Of a stretch of 64,000 bases of DNA, positions 9,908 to 21,400 are shown in pieces (position 1 is the first letter of the stretch; each line of letters begins with the position of its first letter). The stretch covers positions 62,001 through 126,000 of the forward strand of contig JAKCOZ010000010.1 in the NCBI GenBank assembly GCA_022605955.1, read 5' to 3'. The notes below the pieces were generated by a model. That model saw nothing but the letters and a program-made list of their open reading frames with translations. It did not search any database and was not told where the DNA came from. The position numbers and the translations under genes are program-made. The DNA comes from Rallus limicola. Lineage: Eukaryota; Chordata; Aves; Gruiformes; Rallidae.

Positions 9908-12900
9908 CTGCAGTCTGCTAGGGCCGAGAAAAGCACCGTAGGAGGTTCCAGGCATGTTCCCTCTTTCCAGGCAAAGGAAAAGGCTGAGAGCCAAAGTGAC
10001 AGGGTCTGCTTGTGTGTCCTGTTAGGAGGTTTCAGACAAGCTATGCCTTTCAGTCCTAGCTTCTTTACTTTGGGAGTTATTGCTGGACGTTTAGCATGTT
10101 TTGAACTGCAGTCTGCTAGGGCCGAGAAAAGCACCGTAGGAGGTTCCAGGCATGTTCCCTCTTTCCAGGCAAAGGAAAAGGCTGAGAGCCAAAGTGACAG
10201 GGTCTGCTTGTGTGTCCTGTTAGGAGGTTTCAGACAAGCTATGCCTTTCAGTCCTAGCTTCTTTACTTTGGGAGTTGTTGCTGGACGTTTAGCATGTTTT
10301 GAACTGCAGTCTGCTAGGGCCGAGAAAAGCACCGTAGGAGGTTCCAGGCATGTTCCCTCTTTCCAGGCAAAGGAAAAGGCTGAGAGCCAAAGTGACAGGG
10401 TCTGCTTGTGTGTCCTGTTAGGAGGTTTCAGACAAGCTATGCCTTTCAGTCCTAGCTTCTTTACTTTGGGAGTTGTTGCTGGACGTTTAGCATGTTTTGA
10501 ACTGCAGTCTGCTAGGGCCGAGAAAAGCACCGTAGGAGGTTCCAGGCATGTTCCCTCTTTCCAGGCAAAGGAAAAGGCTGAGAGCCAAAGTGACAGGGTC
10601 TGCTTGTGTGTCCTGTTAGGAGGTTTCAGACAAGCTATGCCTTTCAGGCCTAGCTTCTTTACTTTGGGAGTTATTGCTGGACGTTTAGCATGTTTTGAAC
10701 TGCAGTCTGCTAGGGCCGAGAAAAGCACCGTAGGAGGTTCCAGGCATGTTCCCTCTTTCCAGGCAAAGGAAAAGGCTGAGAGCCCAAGTGACAGGGTCTG
10801 CTTGTGTGTCCTGTTAGGAGGTTTCAGACAAGCTATGCCTTTCAGTCCTAGCTTCTTTACTTTGGGAGTTATTGCTGGACGTTTAGCATGTTTTGAACTG
10901 CAGTCTGCTAGGGCCGAGAAAAGCACCGTAGGAGGTTCCAGGCATGTTCCCTCTTTCCAGGCAAAGGAAAAGGCTGAGAGCCCAAGTGACAGGGTCTGCT
11001 TGTGTGTCCTGTTAGGAGGTTTCAGACAAGCTATGCCTTTCCGGCCTACCTTCTTTACTTTGGGAGTTATTGCTGGACGTTTAGCATGTTTTGAACTGCA
11101 GTCTGCTAGGGCCGAGAAAAGCACCGTAGGAGGTTCCAGGCATGTTCCCTCTTTCCAGGCAAAGGAAAAGGCTGAGAGCCAAAGTGACAGGGTCTGCTTG
11201 TGTGTCCTGTTAGGAGGTTTCAGACAAGCTATGCCTTTCAGGCCTAGCTTCTTTACTTTGGGAGTTATTGCTGGACGTTTAGCATGTTTTGAACTGCAGT
11301 CTGCTAGGGCCGAGAAAAGCACCGTAGGAGGTTCCAGGCATGTTCCCTCTTTCCAGGCAAAGGAAAAGGCTGAGAGCCAAAGTGACAGGGTCTGCTTGTG
11401 TGTCCTGTTAGGAGGTTTCAGACAAGCTATGCCTTTCAGGCCTAGCTTCCTTACTTTGGGAGTTATTGCTGGACGTTTAGCATGTTTTGAACTGCAGTCT
11501 GCTAGGGCCGAGAAAAGCACCGTAGGAGGTTCCAGGCATGTTCCCTCTTTCCAGGCAAAGGAAAAGGCTGAGAGCCAAAGTGACCGGGTGTGCTTGTGTG
11601 TCCTGTTAGGAGGTTTCAGACAAGCTATGCCTTTCAGGCCTAGCTTCTTTACTTTGGGAGTTATTGCTGGACGTTTGGCATGTTTTGAACTGCAGTCTGC
11701 TAGGGCCGAGAAAAGCACCGTAGGAGGTTCCAGGCATGTTCCCTCTTTCCAGGCAAAGGAAAAGGCTGAGAGCCAAAGTGACAGGGTCTGCTTGTGTGTC
11801 CTGTTAGGAGGTTTCAGACAAGCTATGCCTTTCAGGCCTAGCTTCTTTACTTTGGGAGTTATTGCTGGACGTTTAGCATGTTTTGAACTGCAGTCTGCTA
11901 GGGCCGAGAAAAGCACCGTAGGAGGTTCCAGGCATGTTCCCTCTTTCCAGGCAAAGGAAAAGGCTGAGAGCCAAAGTGACAGGGGATGCTTGTGTGTCCT
12001 GTTAGGAGGTTTCAGACAAGCTATGCCTTTCAGTCCTAGCTTCTTTACTTTGGGAGTTGTTGCTGGACGTTTAGCATGTTTTGAACTGCAGTCTGCTAGG
12101 GCCGAGAAAAGCACCGTAGGAGGTTCCAGGCATGTTCCCTCTTTCCAGGCAAAGGAAAAGGCTGAGAGCCAAAGTGACAGGGTCTGCTTGTGTGTCCTGT
12201 TAGGAGGTTTCAGACAAGCTATGCCTTTCAGTCCTAGCTTCTTTACTTTGGGAGTTATTGCTGGACGTTTAGCATGTTTTGAACTGCAGTCTGCTAGGGC
12301 CGAGAAAAGCACCGTAGGAGGTTCCAGGCATGTTCCCTCTTTCCAGGCAAAGGAAAAGGCTGAGAGCCAAAGTGACAGGGTCTGCTTGTGTGTCCTGTTA
12401 GGAGGTTTCAGACAAGCTATGCCTTTCAGGCCTAGCTTCTTTACTTTGGGAGTTATTGCTGGACGTTTAGCATGTTTTGAACTGCAGTCTGCTAGGGCCG
12501 AGAAAAGCACCGTAGGAGGTTCCAGGCATGTTCCCTCTTTCCAGGCAAAGGAAAAGGCTGAGAGCCAAAGTGACAGGGTCTGCTTGTGTGTCCTGTTAGG
12601 AGGTTTCAGACAAGCTATGCCTTTCAGGCCTAGCTTCCTTACTTTGGGAGTTATTGCTGGACGTTTAGCATGTTTTGAACTGCAGTCTGCTAGGGCCGAG
12701 AAAAGCACCGTAGGAGGTTCCAGGCATGTTCCCTCTTTCCAGGCAAAGGAAAAGGCTGAGAGCCAAAGTGACAGGGTCTGCTTGTGTGTCCTGTTAGGAG
12801 GTTTCAGACAAGCTATGCCTTTCAGTCCTAGCTTCTTTACTTTGGGAGTTATTGCTGGACGTTTAGCATGTTTTGAACTGCAGTCTGCTAGGGCCGAGAA

Positions 12901-13471
12901 AAGCACCGTAGGAGGTTCCAGGCATGTTCCCTCTTTCCAGGCAAAGGAAAAGGCTGAGAGCCAAAGTGACAGGGTCTGCTTGTGTGTCCTGTTAGGAGGT
13001 TTCAGACAAGCTATGCCTTTCAGTTCTAGCTTCTTTACTTTGGGAGTTGTTGCTGGACGTTTAGCATGTTTTGAACTGCAGTCTGCTAGGGCTGAGAAAA
13101 GCACCGTAGGAGGTTCCAGGCATGTTCCCTCTTTCCAGGCAAAGGAAAAGGCTGAGAGCCAAAGTGACAGGGTCTGCTTGTGTGTCCTGTTAGGAGGTTT
13201 CAGACAAGCTATGCCTTTCAGTCCTAGCTTCTTTACTTTGGGAGTTGTTGCTGGACGTTTAGCATGTTTTGAACTGCAGTCTGCTAGGGCCGAGAAAAGC
13301 ACCGTAGGAGGTTCCAGGCATGTTCCCTCTTTCCAGGCAAAGGAAAAGGCTGAGAGCCAAAGTGACAGGGTCTGCTTGTGTGTCCGGTTAGGACTTTTCA
13401 GACAAGCTATGCCTTTCAGGCCTAGCTTCTTTACTTTGGGAGTTATTGCTGGACGTTTAGCATGTTTTGAA
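9908..13471 (+). repeat. 18-monomer HOR, copy 2 (3,564 bp)
   Basis: Same order of monomer types as the preceding copy. It differs by a CCCAAGTGAC change near 10784, loss of the two CACAGTAGG variants, and base 147 being T rather than G in monomers 12 and 15. Its last seven monomers, from 12086, are also the first seven of the following 32-monomer HOR, so the larger duplication captured the end of this one. That gives a relative order: the 18-mer pair existed before the 32-mer duplication. Confidence 0.86.
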
Positions 13472-16400
13472 CTGCAGTCTGCTAGGGCCGAGAAAAGCAC
13501 CGTAGGAGGTTCCAGGCATGTTCCCTCTTTCCAGGCAAAGGAAAAGGCTGAGAGCCAAAGTGACAGGGTCTGCTTGTGTGTCCTGTTAGGAGGTTTCAGA
13601 CAAGCTATGCCTTTCAGTCCTAGCTTCTTTACTTTGGGAGTTATTGCTGGACGTTTAGCATGTTTTGAACTGCAGTCTGCTAGGGCCGAGAAAAGCACCG
13701 AAGGAGGTTCCAGGCATTTTCCCTCTTTCCAAGCAAAGGAAAAGGCTGAGAGCCAAAGTGACAGGGTCTGCTTGTGTGTCCTGTTAGGAGGTTTCAGACA
13801 AGCTATGCCTTTCAGTCCTAGCTTCTTTACTTTGGGAGTTATTGCTGGACGTTTAGCATGTTTTGAACTGCAGTCTGCTAGGGCCGAGAAAAGCACCGTA
13901 GGAGGTTCCAGGCATGTTCCCTCTTTCCAGGCAAAGGAAAAGGCTGAGAGCCAAAGTGACAGGGTCTGCTTGTGTGTCCTGTTAGAAGGTTTCAGACAAG
14001 CTATGCCTTTCAGGCCTAGCTTCTTTACTTTGGGAGTTATTGCTGGACGTTTAGCATGTTTTGAACTGCAGTCTGCTAGGGCCGAGAAAAGCACCGTAGG
14101 AGGTTCCAGGCATGTTCCCTCTTTCCAGGCAAAGGAAAAGGCTGAGAGCCAAAGTGACAGGGTCTGCTTGTGTGTCCTGTTAGGAGGTTTCAGACAAGCT
14201 ATGCCTTTCAGTCCTAGCTTCTTTACTTTGGGAGTTGTTGCTGGACGTTTAGCATGTTTTGAACTGCAGTCTGCTAGGGCCGAGAAAAGCACCGTAGGAG
14301 GTTCCAGGCATGTTCCCTCTTTCCAGGCAAAGGAAAAGGCTGAGAGCCAAAGTGACAGGGTGTGCTTGTGTGTCCTGTTAGGAGGTTTCAGACAAGCTAT
14401 GCCTTTCATGCCTAGCTTCTTTACTTTGGGAGTTATTGCTGGACGTTTAGCATGTTATGAACTGCAGTCTGCTAGGGCCGAGAAAAGCACCGTAGGAGGT
14501 TCCAGGCATGTTCCCTCTTTCCAGGCAAAGGAAAAGGCTGAGAGCCAAAGTGACAGGGTCTGCTTGTGTGTCCTGTTAGGAGGTTTCAGACAAGCTATGC
14601 CTTTCAGGCCTAGCTTCTTTACTTTGGGAGTTATTGCTGGACGTTTAGCATGTTTTGAACTGCAGTCTGCTAGGGCCGAGAAAAGCACCGTAGGAGGTTC
14701 CAGGCATGTTCCCTCTTTCCAGGCAAAGGAAAAGGCTGAGAGCCAAAGTGACAGGGTCTGCTTGTGTGTCCTGTTAGGAGGTTTCAGACAAGCTATGCCT
14801 TTCAGTCCTAGCTTCTTTACTTTGGGAGTTATTGCTGGACGTTTAGCATGTTATGAACTGCAGTCTGCTAGGGCCGAGAAAAGCACCGTAGGAGGTTCCA
14901 GGCATGTTCCCTCTTTCCAGGCAAAGGAAAAGGCTGAGAGCCAAAGTGACAGGGTCTGCTTGTGTGTCCTGTTAGGAGGTTTCAGACAAGCTATGCCTTT
15001 CAGTCCTAGCTTCTTTACTTTGGGAGTTATTGCTGGACGTTTAGCATGTTTTGAACTGCAGTCTGCTAGGGCCGAGAAAAGCACCGTAGGAGGTTCCAGG
15101 CATGTTCCCTCTTTCCAGGCAAAGGAAAAGGCTGAGAGCCAAAGTGACAGGGTCTGCTTGTGTGTCCTGTTAGAAGGTTTCAGACAAGCTATGCCTTTCA
15201 GGCCTAGCTTCTTTACTTTGGGAGTTATTGCTGGACGTTTAGCATGTTTTGAACTGCAGTCTGCTAGGGCCGAGAAAAGCACCGTAGGAGGTTCCAGGCA
15301 TGTTCCCTCTTTCCAGGCAAAGGAAAAGGCTGAGAGCCAAAGTGACAGGGTCTGCTTGTGTGTCCTGTTAGGAGGTTTCAGACAAGCTATGCCTTTCAGT
15401 CCTAGCTTCTTTACTTTGGGAGTTGTTGCTGGACGTTTAGCATGTTTTGAACTGCAGTCTGCTAGGGCCGAGAAAAGCACCGTAGGAGGTTCCAGGCATG
15501 TTCCCTCTTTCCAGGCAAAGGAAAAGGCTGAGAGCCAAAGTGACAGGGTGTGCTTGTGTGTCCTGTTAGGAGGTTTCAGACAAGCTATGCCTTTCAGTCC
15601 TAGCTTCTTTACTTTGGGAGTTATTGCTGGACGTTTAGCATGTTTTGAACTGCAGTCTGCTAGGGCCGAGAAAAGCACTGTAGGAGGTTCCAGGCATGTT
15701 CCCTCTTTCCAGGCAAAGGAAAAGGCTGAGAGCCCAAGTGACAGGGTCTGCTTGTGTGTCCTGTTAGGAGGTTTCAGACAAGCTATGCCTTTCAGGCCTA
15801 GCTTCTTTACTTTGGGAGTTATTGCTGGACGTTTAGCATGTTATGAACTGCAGTCTGCTAGGGCCGAGAAAAGCACCGTAGGAGGTTCCAGGCATGTTCC
15901 CTCTTTCCAGGCAAAGGAAAAGGCTGAGAGCCAAAGTGACAGGGTCTGCTTGTGTGTCCTGTTAGGAGGTTTCAGACAAGCTATGCCTTTCAGTCCTAGC
16001 TTCTTTACTTTGGGAGTTATTGCTGGACGTTTAGCATGTTTTGAACTGCAGTCTGCTAGGGCCGAGAAAAGCACCGTAGGAGGTTCCAGGCATGTTCCCT
16101 CTTTCCAAGCAAAGGAAAAGGCTGAGAGCCAAAGTGACAGGTTCTGCTTGTGTGTCCTGTTAGGAGGTTTCAGACAAGCTATGCCTTTCAGGCCTAGCTT
16201 CTTTACTTTGGGAGTTATTGCTGGACGTTTAGCATGTTTTGAACTGCAGTCTGCTAGGGCCGAGAAAAGCACCGTAGGAGGTTCCAGGCATGTTCCCTCT
16301 TTCCAGGCAAAGGAAAAGGCTGAGAACCAAAGTGACAGGGTCTGCTTGTGTGTCCTGTTAGGAGGTTTCAGACAAGCTATGCCTTTCATGCCTAGCTTCT

Positions 16401-18421
16401 TTACTTTGGGAGTTATTGCTGGACGTTTAGCATGTTATGAACTGCAGTCTGCTAGGGCCGAGAAAAGCACCGTAGGAGGTTCCAGGCATGTTCCCTCTTT
16501 CCAGGCAAAGGAAAAGGCTGAGAGCCAAAGTGACAGGGTCTGCTTGTGTGTCCTGTTAGGAGGTTTCAGACAAGCTATGCCTTTCAGGCCTAGCTTCTTT
16601 ACTTTGGGAGTTATTGCTGGACGTTTAGCATGTTTTGAACTGCAGTCTGCTAGGGCCGAGAAAAGCACCGTAGGAGGTTCCAGGCATGTTCCCTCTTTCC
16701 AGGCAAAGGAAAAGGCTGAGAGCCAAAGTGACAGGGTCTGCTTGTGTGTCCTGTTAGGAGGTTTCAGACAAGCTATGCCTTTCAGTCCTAGCTTCTTTAC
16801 TTTGGGAGTTATTGCTGGACGTTTAGCATGTTATGAACTGCAGTCTGCTAGGGCCGAGAAAAGCACCGTAGGAGGTTCCAGGCATGTTCCCTCTTTCCAG
16901 GCAAAGGAAAAGGCTGAGAGCCAAAGTGACAGGGTCTGCTTGTGTGTCCTGTTAGGAGGTTTCAGACAAGCTATGCCTTTCAGTCCTAGCTTCTTTACTT
17001 TGGGAGTTATTGCTGGACGTTTAGCATGTTTTGAACTGCAGTCTGCTAGGGCCGAGAAAAGCACCGTAGGAGGTTCCAGGCATGTTCCCTCTTTCCAGGC
17101 AAAGGAAAAGGCTGAGAGCCAAAGTGACAGGGTCTGCTTGTGTGTCCTGTTAGAAGGTTTCAGACAAGCTATGCCTTTCAGGCCTAGCTTCTTTACTTTG
17201 GGAGTTATTGCTGGACGTTTAGCATGTTTTGAACTGCAGTCTGCTAGGGCCGAGAAAAGCACCGTAGGAGGTTCCAGGCATGTTCCCTCTTTCCAGGCAA
17301 AGGAAAAGGCTGAGAGCCAAAGTGACAGGGTCTGCTTGTGTGTCCTGTTAGGAGGTTTCAGACAAGCTATGCCTTTCAGTCCTAGCTTCTTTACTTTGGG
17401 AGTTGTTGCTGGACGTTTAGCATGTTTTGAACTGCAGTCTGCTAGGGCCGAGAAAAGCACCGTAGGAGGTTCCAGGCATGTTCCCTCTTTCCAGGCAAAG
17501 GAAAAGGCTGAGAGCCAAAGTGACAGGGTGTGCTTGTGTGTCCTGTTAGGAGGTTTCAGACAAGCTATGCCTTTCAGTCCTAGCTTCTTTACTTTGGGAG
17601 TTATTGCTGGACGTTTAGCATGTTTTGAACTGCAGTCTGCTAGGGCCGAGAAAAGCACTGTAGGAGGTTCCAGGCATGTTCCCTCTTTCCAGGCAAAGGA
17701 AAAGGCTGAGAGCCCAAGTGACAGGGTCTGCTTGTGTGTCCTGTTAGGAGGTTTCAGACAAGCTATGCCTTTCAGGCCTAGCTTCTTTACTTTGGGAGTT
17801 ATTGCTGGACGTTTAGCATGTTATGAACTGCAGTCTGCTAGGGCCGAGAAAAGCACCGTAGGAGGTTCCAGGCATGTTCCCTCTTTCCAGGCAAAGGAAA
17901 AGGCTGAGAGCCAAAGTGACAGGGTCTGCTTGTGTGTCCTGTTAGGAGGTTTCAGACAAGCTATGCCTTTCAGTCCTAGCTTCTTTACTTTGGGAGTTAT
18001 TGCTGGACGTTTAGCATGTTTTGAACTGCAGTCTGCTAGGGCCGAGAAAAGCACCGTAGGAGGTTCCAGGCATGTTCCCTCTTTCCAAGCAAAGGAAAAG
18101 GCTGAGAGCCAAAGTGACAGGTTCTGCTTGTGTGTCCTGTTAGGAGGTTTCAGACAAGCTATGCCTTTCAGGCCTAGCTTCTTTACTTTGGGAGTTATTG
18201 CTGGACGTTTAGCATGTTTTGAACTGCAGTCTGCTAGGGCCGAGAAAAGCACCGTAGGAGGTTCCAGGCATGTTCCCTCTTTCCAGGCAAAGGAAAAGGC
18301 TGAGAACCAAAGTGACAGGGTCTGCTTGTGTGTCCTGTTAGGAGGTTTCAGACAAGCTATGCCTTTCAGGCCTAGCTTCTTTACTTTGGGAGTTATTGCT
18401 GGACGTTTAGCATGTTATGAA
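12086..18421 (+). repeat. 32-monomer HOR, copy A (6,336 bp)
   Basis: Thirty-two monomers whose variant order is repeated in full in the next 6,336 bases. Anchors are GCTTCCTTAC at 12633, CGGTTAGGACTT at 13385 (partner 19721), CACCGAAGG plus CATTTTCCC at about 13701 (partner 20037), and the CATG-type monomers near 14407 and 16387 (partners near 20742 and 22722). The first seven monomers belong to the older 18-mer block; the remainder introduces the TTATGAA and GAGAACC subfamilies that are absent upstream. The left boundary can only be placed within about 150 bases because flanking bases are consensus. Confidence 0.9.
14264..18223 (+). repeat. Tandem 10-monomer duplication inside 32-mer copy A (2 x 1,980 bp)
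   Basis: Units 14264-16243 and 16244-18223 have the same order of ten monomer types. Each starts with a CATG/TTATGAA monomer, has further TTATGAA monomers at offsets three and eight, one GTTAGAAGG monomer, and ends with an AGGTTCTGC monomer carrying CCAAGCAAAG. They differ at the first monomer, where the second unit has GAGAACC and GGGTCTGC and the first has GAGAGCC and GGGTGTGC. The duplication is older than the 32-mer duplication because both large copies contain it. Confidence 0.88.
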
Positions 18422-21400
18422 CTGCAGTCTGCTAGGGCCGAGAAAAGCACCGTAGGAGGTTCCAGGCATGTTCCCTCTTTCCAGGCAAAGGAAAAGGCTG
18501 AGAGCCAAAGTGACAGGGTCTGCTTGTGTGTCCTGTTAGGAGGTTTCAGACAAGCTATGCCTTTCAGTCCTAGCTTCTTTACTTTGGGAGTTATTGCTGG
18601 ACGTTTAGCATGTTTTGAACTGCAGTCTGCTAGGGCCGAGAAAAGCACCGTAGGAGGTTCCAGGCATGTTCCCTCTTTCCAGGCAAAGGAAAAGGCTGAG
18701 AGCCAAAGTGACAGGGTCTGCTTGTGTGTCCTGTTAGGAGGTTTCAGACAAGCTATGCCTTTCAGGCCTAGCTTCTTTACTTTGGGAGTTATTGCTGGAC
18801 GTTTAGCATGTTTTGAACTGCAGTCTGCTAGGGCCGAGAAAAGCACCGTAGGAGGTTCCAGGCATGTTCCCTCTTTCCAGGCAAAGGAAAAGGCTGAGAG
18901 CCAAAGTGACAGGGTCTGCTTGTGTGTCCTGTTAGGAGGTTTCAGACAAGCTATGCCTTTCAGGCCTAGCTTCCTTACTTTGGGAGTTATTGCTGGACGT
19001 TTAGCATGTTTTGAACTGCAGTCTGCTAGGGCCGAGAAAAGCACCGTAGGAGGTTCCAGGCATGTTCCCTCTTTCCAGGCAAAGGAAAAGGCTGAGAGCC
19101 AAAGTGACAGGGTCTGCTTGTGTGTCCTGTTAGGAGGTTTCAGACAAGCTATGCCTTTCAGTCCTAGCTTCTTTACTTTGGGAGTTATTGCTGGACGTTT
19201 AGCATGTTTTGAACTGCAGTCTGCTAGGGCCGAGAAAAGCACCGTAGGAGGTTCCAGGCATGTTCCCTCTTTCCAGGCAAAGGAAAAGGCTGAGAGCCAA
19301 AGTGACAGGGTCTGCTTGTGTGTCCTGTTAGGAGGTTTCAGACAAGCTATGCCTTTCAGTTCTAGCTTCTTTACTTTGGGAGTTGTTGCTGGACGTTTAG
19401 CATGTTTTGAACTGCAGTCTGCTAGGGCTGAGAAAAGCACCGTAGGAGGTTCCAGGCATGTTCCCTCTTTCCAGGCAAAGGAAAAGGCTGAGAGCCAAAG
19501 TGACAGGGTCTGCTTGTGTGTCCTGTTAGGAGGTTTCAGACAAGCTATGCCTTTCAGTCCTAGCTTCTTTACTTTGGGAGTTGTTGCTGGACGTTTAGCA
19601 TGTTTTGAACTGCAGTCTGCTAGGGCCGAGAAAAGCACCGTAGGAGGTTCCAGGCATGTTCCCTCTTTCCAGGCAAAGGAAAAGGCTGAGAGCCAAAGTG
19701 ACAGGGTCTGCTTGTGTGTCCGGTTAGGACTTTTCAGACAAGCTATGCCTTTCAGGCCTAGCTTCTTTACTTTGGGAGTTATTGCTGGACGTTTAGCATG
19801 TTTTGAACTGCAGTCTGCTAGGGCCGAGAAAAGCACCGTAGGAGGTTCCAGGCATGTTCCCTCTTTCCAGGCAAAGGAAAAGGCTGAGAGCCAAAGTGAC
19901 AGGGTCTGCTTGTGTGTCCTGTTAGGAGGTTTCAGACAAGCTATGCCTTTCAGTCCTAGCTTCTTTACTTTGGGAGTTATTGCTGGACGTTTAGCATGTT
20001 TTGAACTGCAGTCTGCTAGGGCCGAGAAAAGCACCGAAGGAGGTTCCAGGCATTTTCCCTCTTTCCAAGCAAAGGAAAAGGCTGAGAGCCAAAGTGACAG
20101 GGTCTGCTTGTGTGTCCTGTTAGGAGGTTTCAGACAAGCTATGCCTTTCAGTCCTAGCTTCTTTACTTTGGGAGTTATTGCTGGACGTTTAGCATGTTTT
20201 GAACTGCAGTCTGCTAGGGCCGAGAAAAGCACCGTAGGAGGTTCCAGGCATGTTCCCTCTTTCCAGGCAAAGGAAAAGGCTGAGAGCCAAAGTGACAGGG
20301 TCTGCTTGTGTGTCCTGTTAGAAGGTTTCAGACAAGCTATGCCTTTCAGGCCTAGCTTCTTTACTTTGGGAGTTATTGCTGGACGTTTAGCATGTTTTGA
20401 ACTGCAGTCTGCTAGGGCCGAGAAAAGCACCGTAGGAGGTTCCAGGCATGTTCCCTCTTTCCAGGCAAAGGAAAAGGCTGAGAGCCAAAGTGACAGGGTC
20501 TGCTTGTGTGTCCTGTTAGGAGGTTTCAGACAAGCTATGCCTTTCAGTCCTAGCTTCTTTACTTTGGGAGTTGTTGCTGGACGTTTAGCATGTTTTGAAC
20601 TGCAGTCTGCTAGGGCCGAGAAAAGCACCGTAGGAGGTTCCAGGCATGTTCCCTCTTTCCAGGCAAAGGAAAAGGCTGAGAGCCAAAGTGACAGGGTGTG
20701 CTTGTGTGTCCTGTTAGGAGGTTTCAGACAAGCTATGCCTTTCATGCCTAGCTTCTTTACTTTGGGAGTTATTGCTGGACGTTTAGCATGTTATGAACTG
20801 CAGTCTGCTAGGGCCGAGAAAAGCACCGTAGGAGGTTCCAGGCATGTTCCCTCTTTCCAGGCAAAGGAAAAGGCTGAGAGCCAAAGTGACAGGGTCTGCT
20901 TGTGTGTCCTGTTAGGAGGTTTCAGACAAGCTATGCCTTTCAGGCCTAGCTTCTTTACTTTGGGAGTTATTGCTGGACGTTTAGCATGTTTTGAACTGCA
21001 GTCTGCTAGGGCCGAGAAAAGCACCGTAGGAGGTTCCAGGCATGTTCCCTCTTTCCAGGCAAAGGAAAAGGCTGAGAGCCAAAGTGACAGGGTCTGCTTG
21101 TGTGTCCTGTTAGGAGGTTTCAGACAAGCTATGCCTTTCAGTCCTAGCTTCTTTACTTTGGGAGTTATTGCTGGACGTTTAGCATGTTATGAACTGCAGT
21201 CTGCTAGGGCCGAGAAAAGCACCGTAGGAGGTTCCAGGCATGTTCCCTCTTTCCAGGCAAAGGAAAAGGCTGAGAGCCAAAGTGACAGGGTCTGCTTGTG
21301 TGTCCTGTTAGGAGGTTTCAGACAAGCTATGCCTTTCAGTCCTAGCTTCTTTACTTTGGGAGTTATTGCTGGACGTTTAGCATGTTTTGAACTGCAGTCT

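Noticed and set aside
5164..14409. Minus-strand open frame of 3,081 codons and dozens of shorter minus-strand frames as genes
   Set aside because: They are the antisense reading of the same satellite. The common TTATGAA variant creates a TAA in this frame, and the frames merely span the distance between such monomers.
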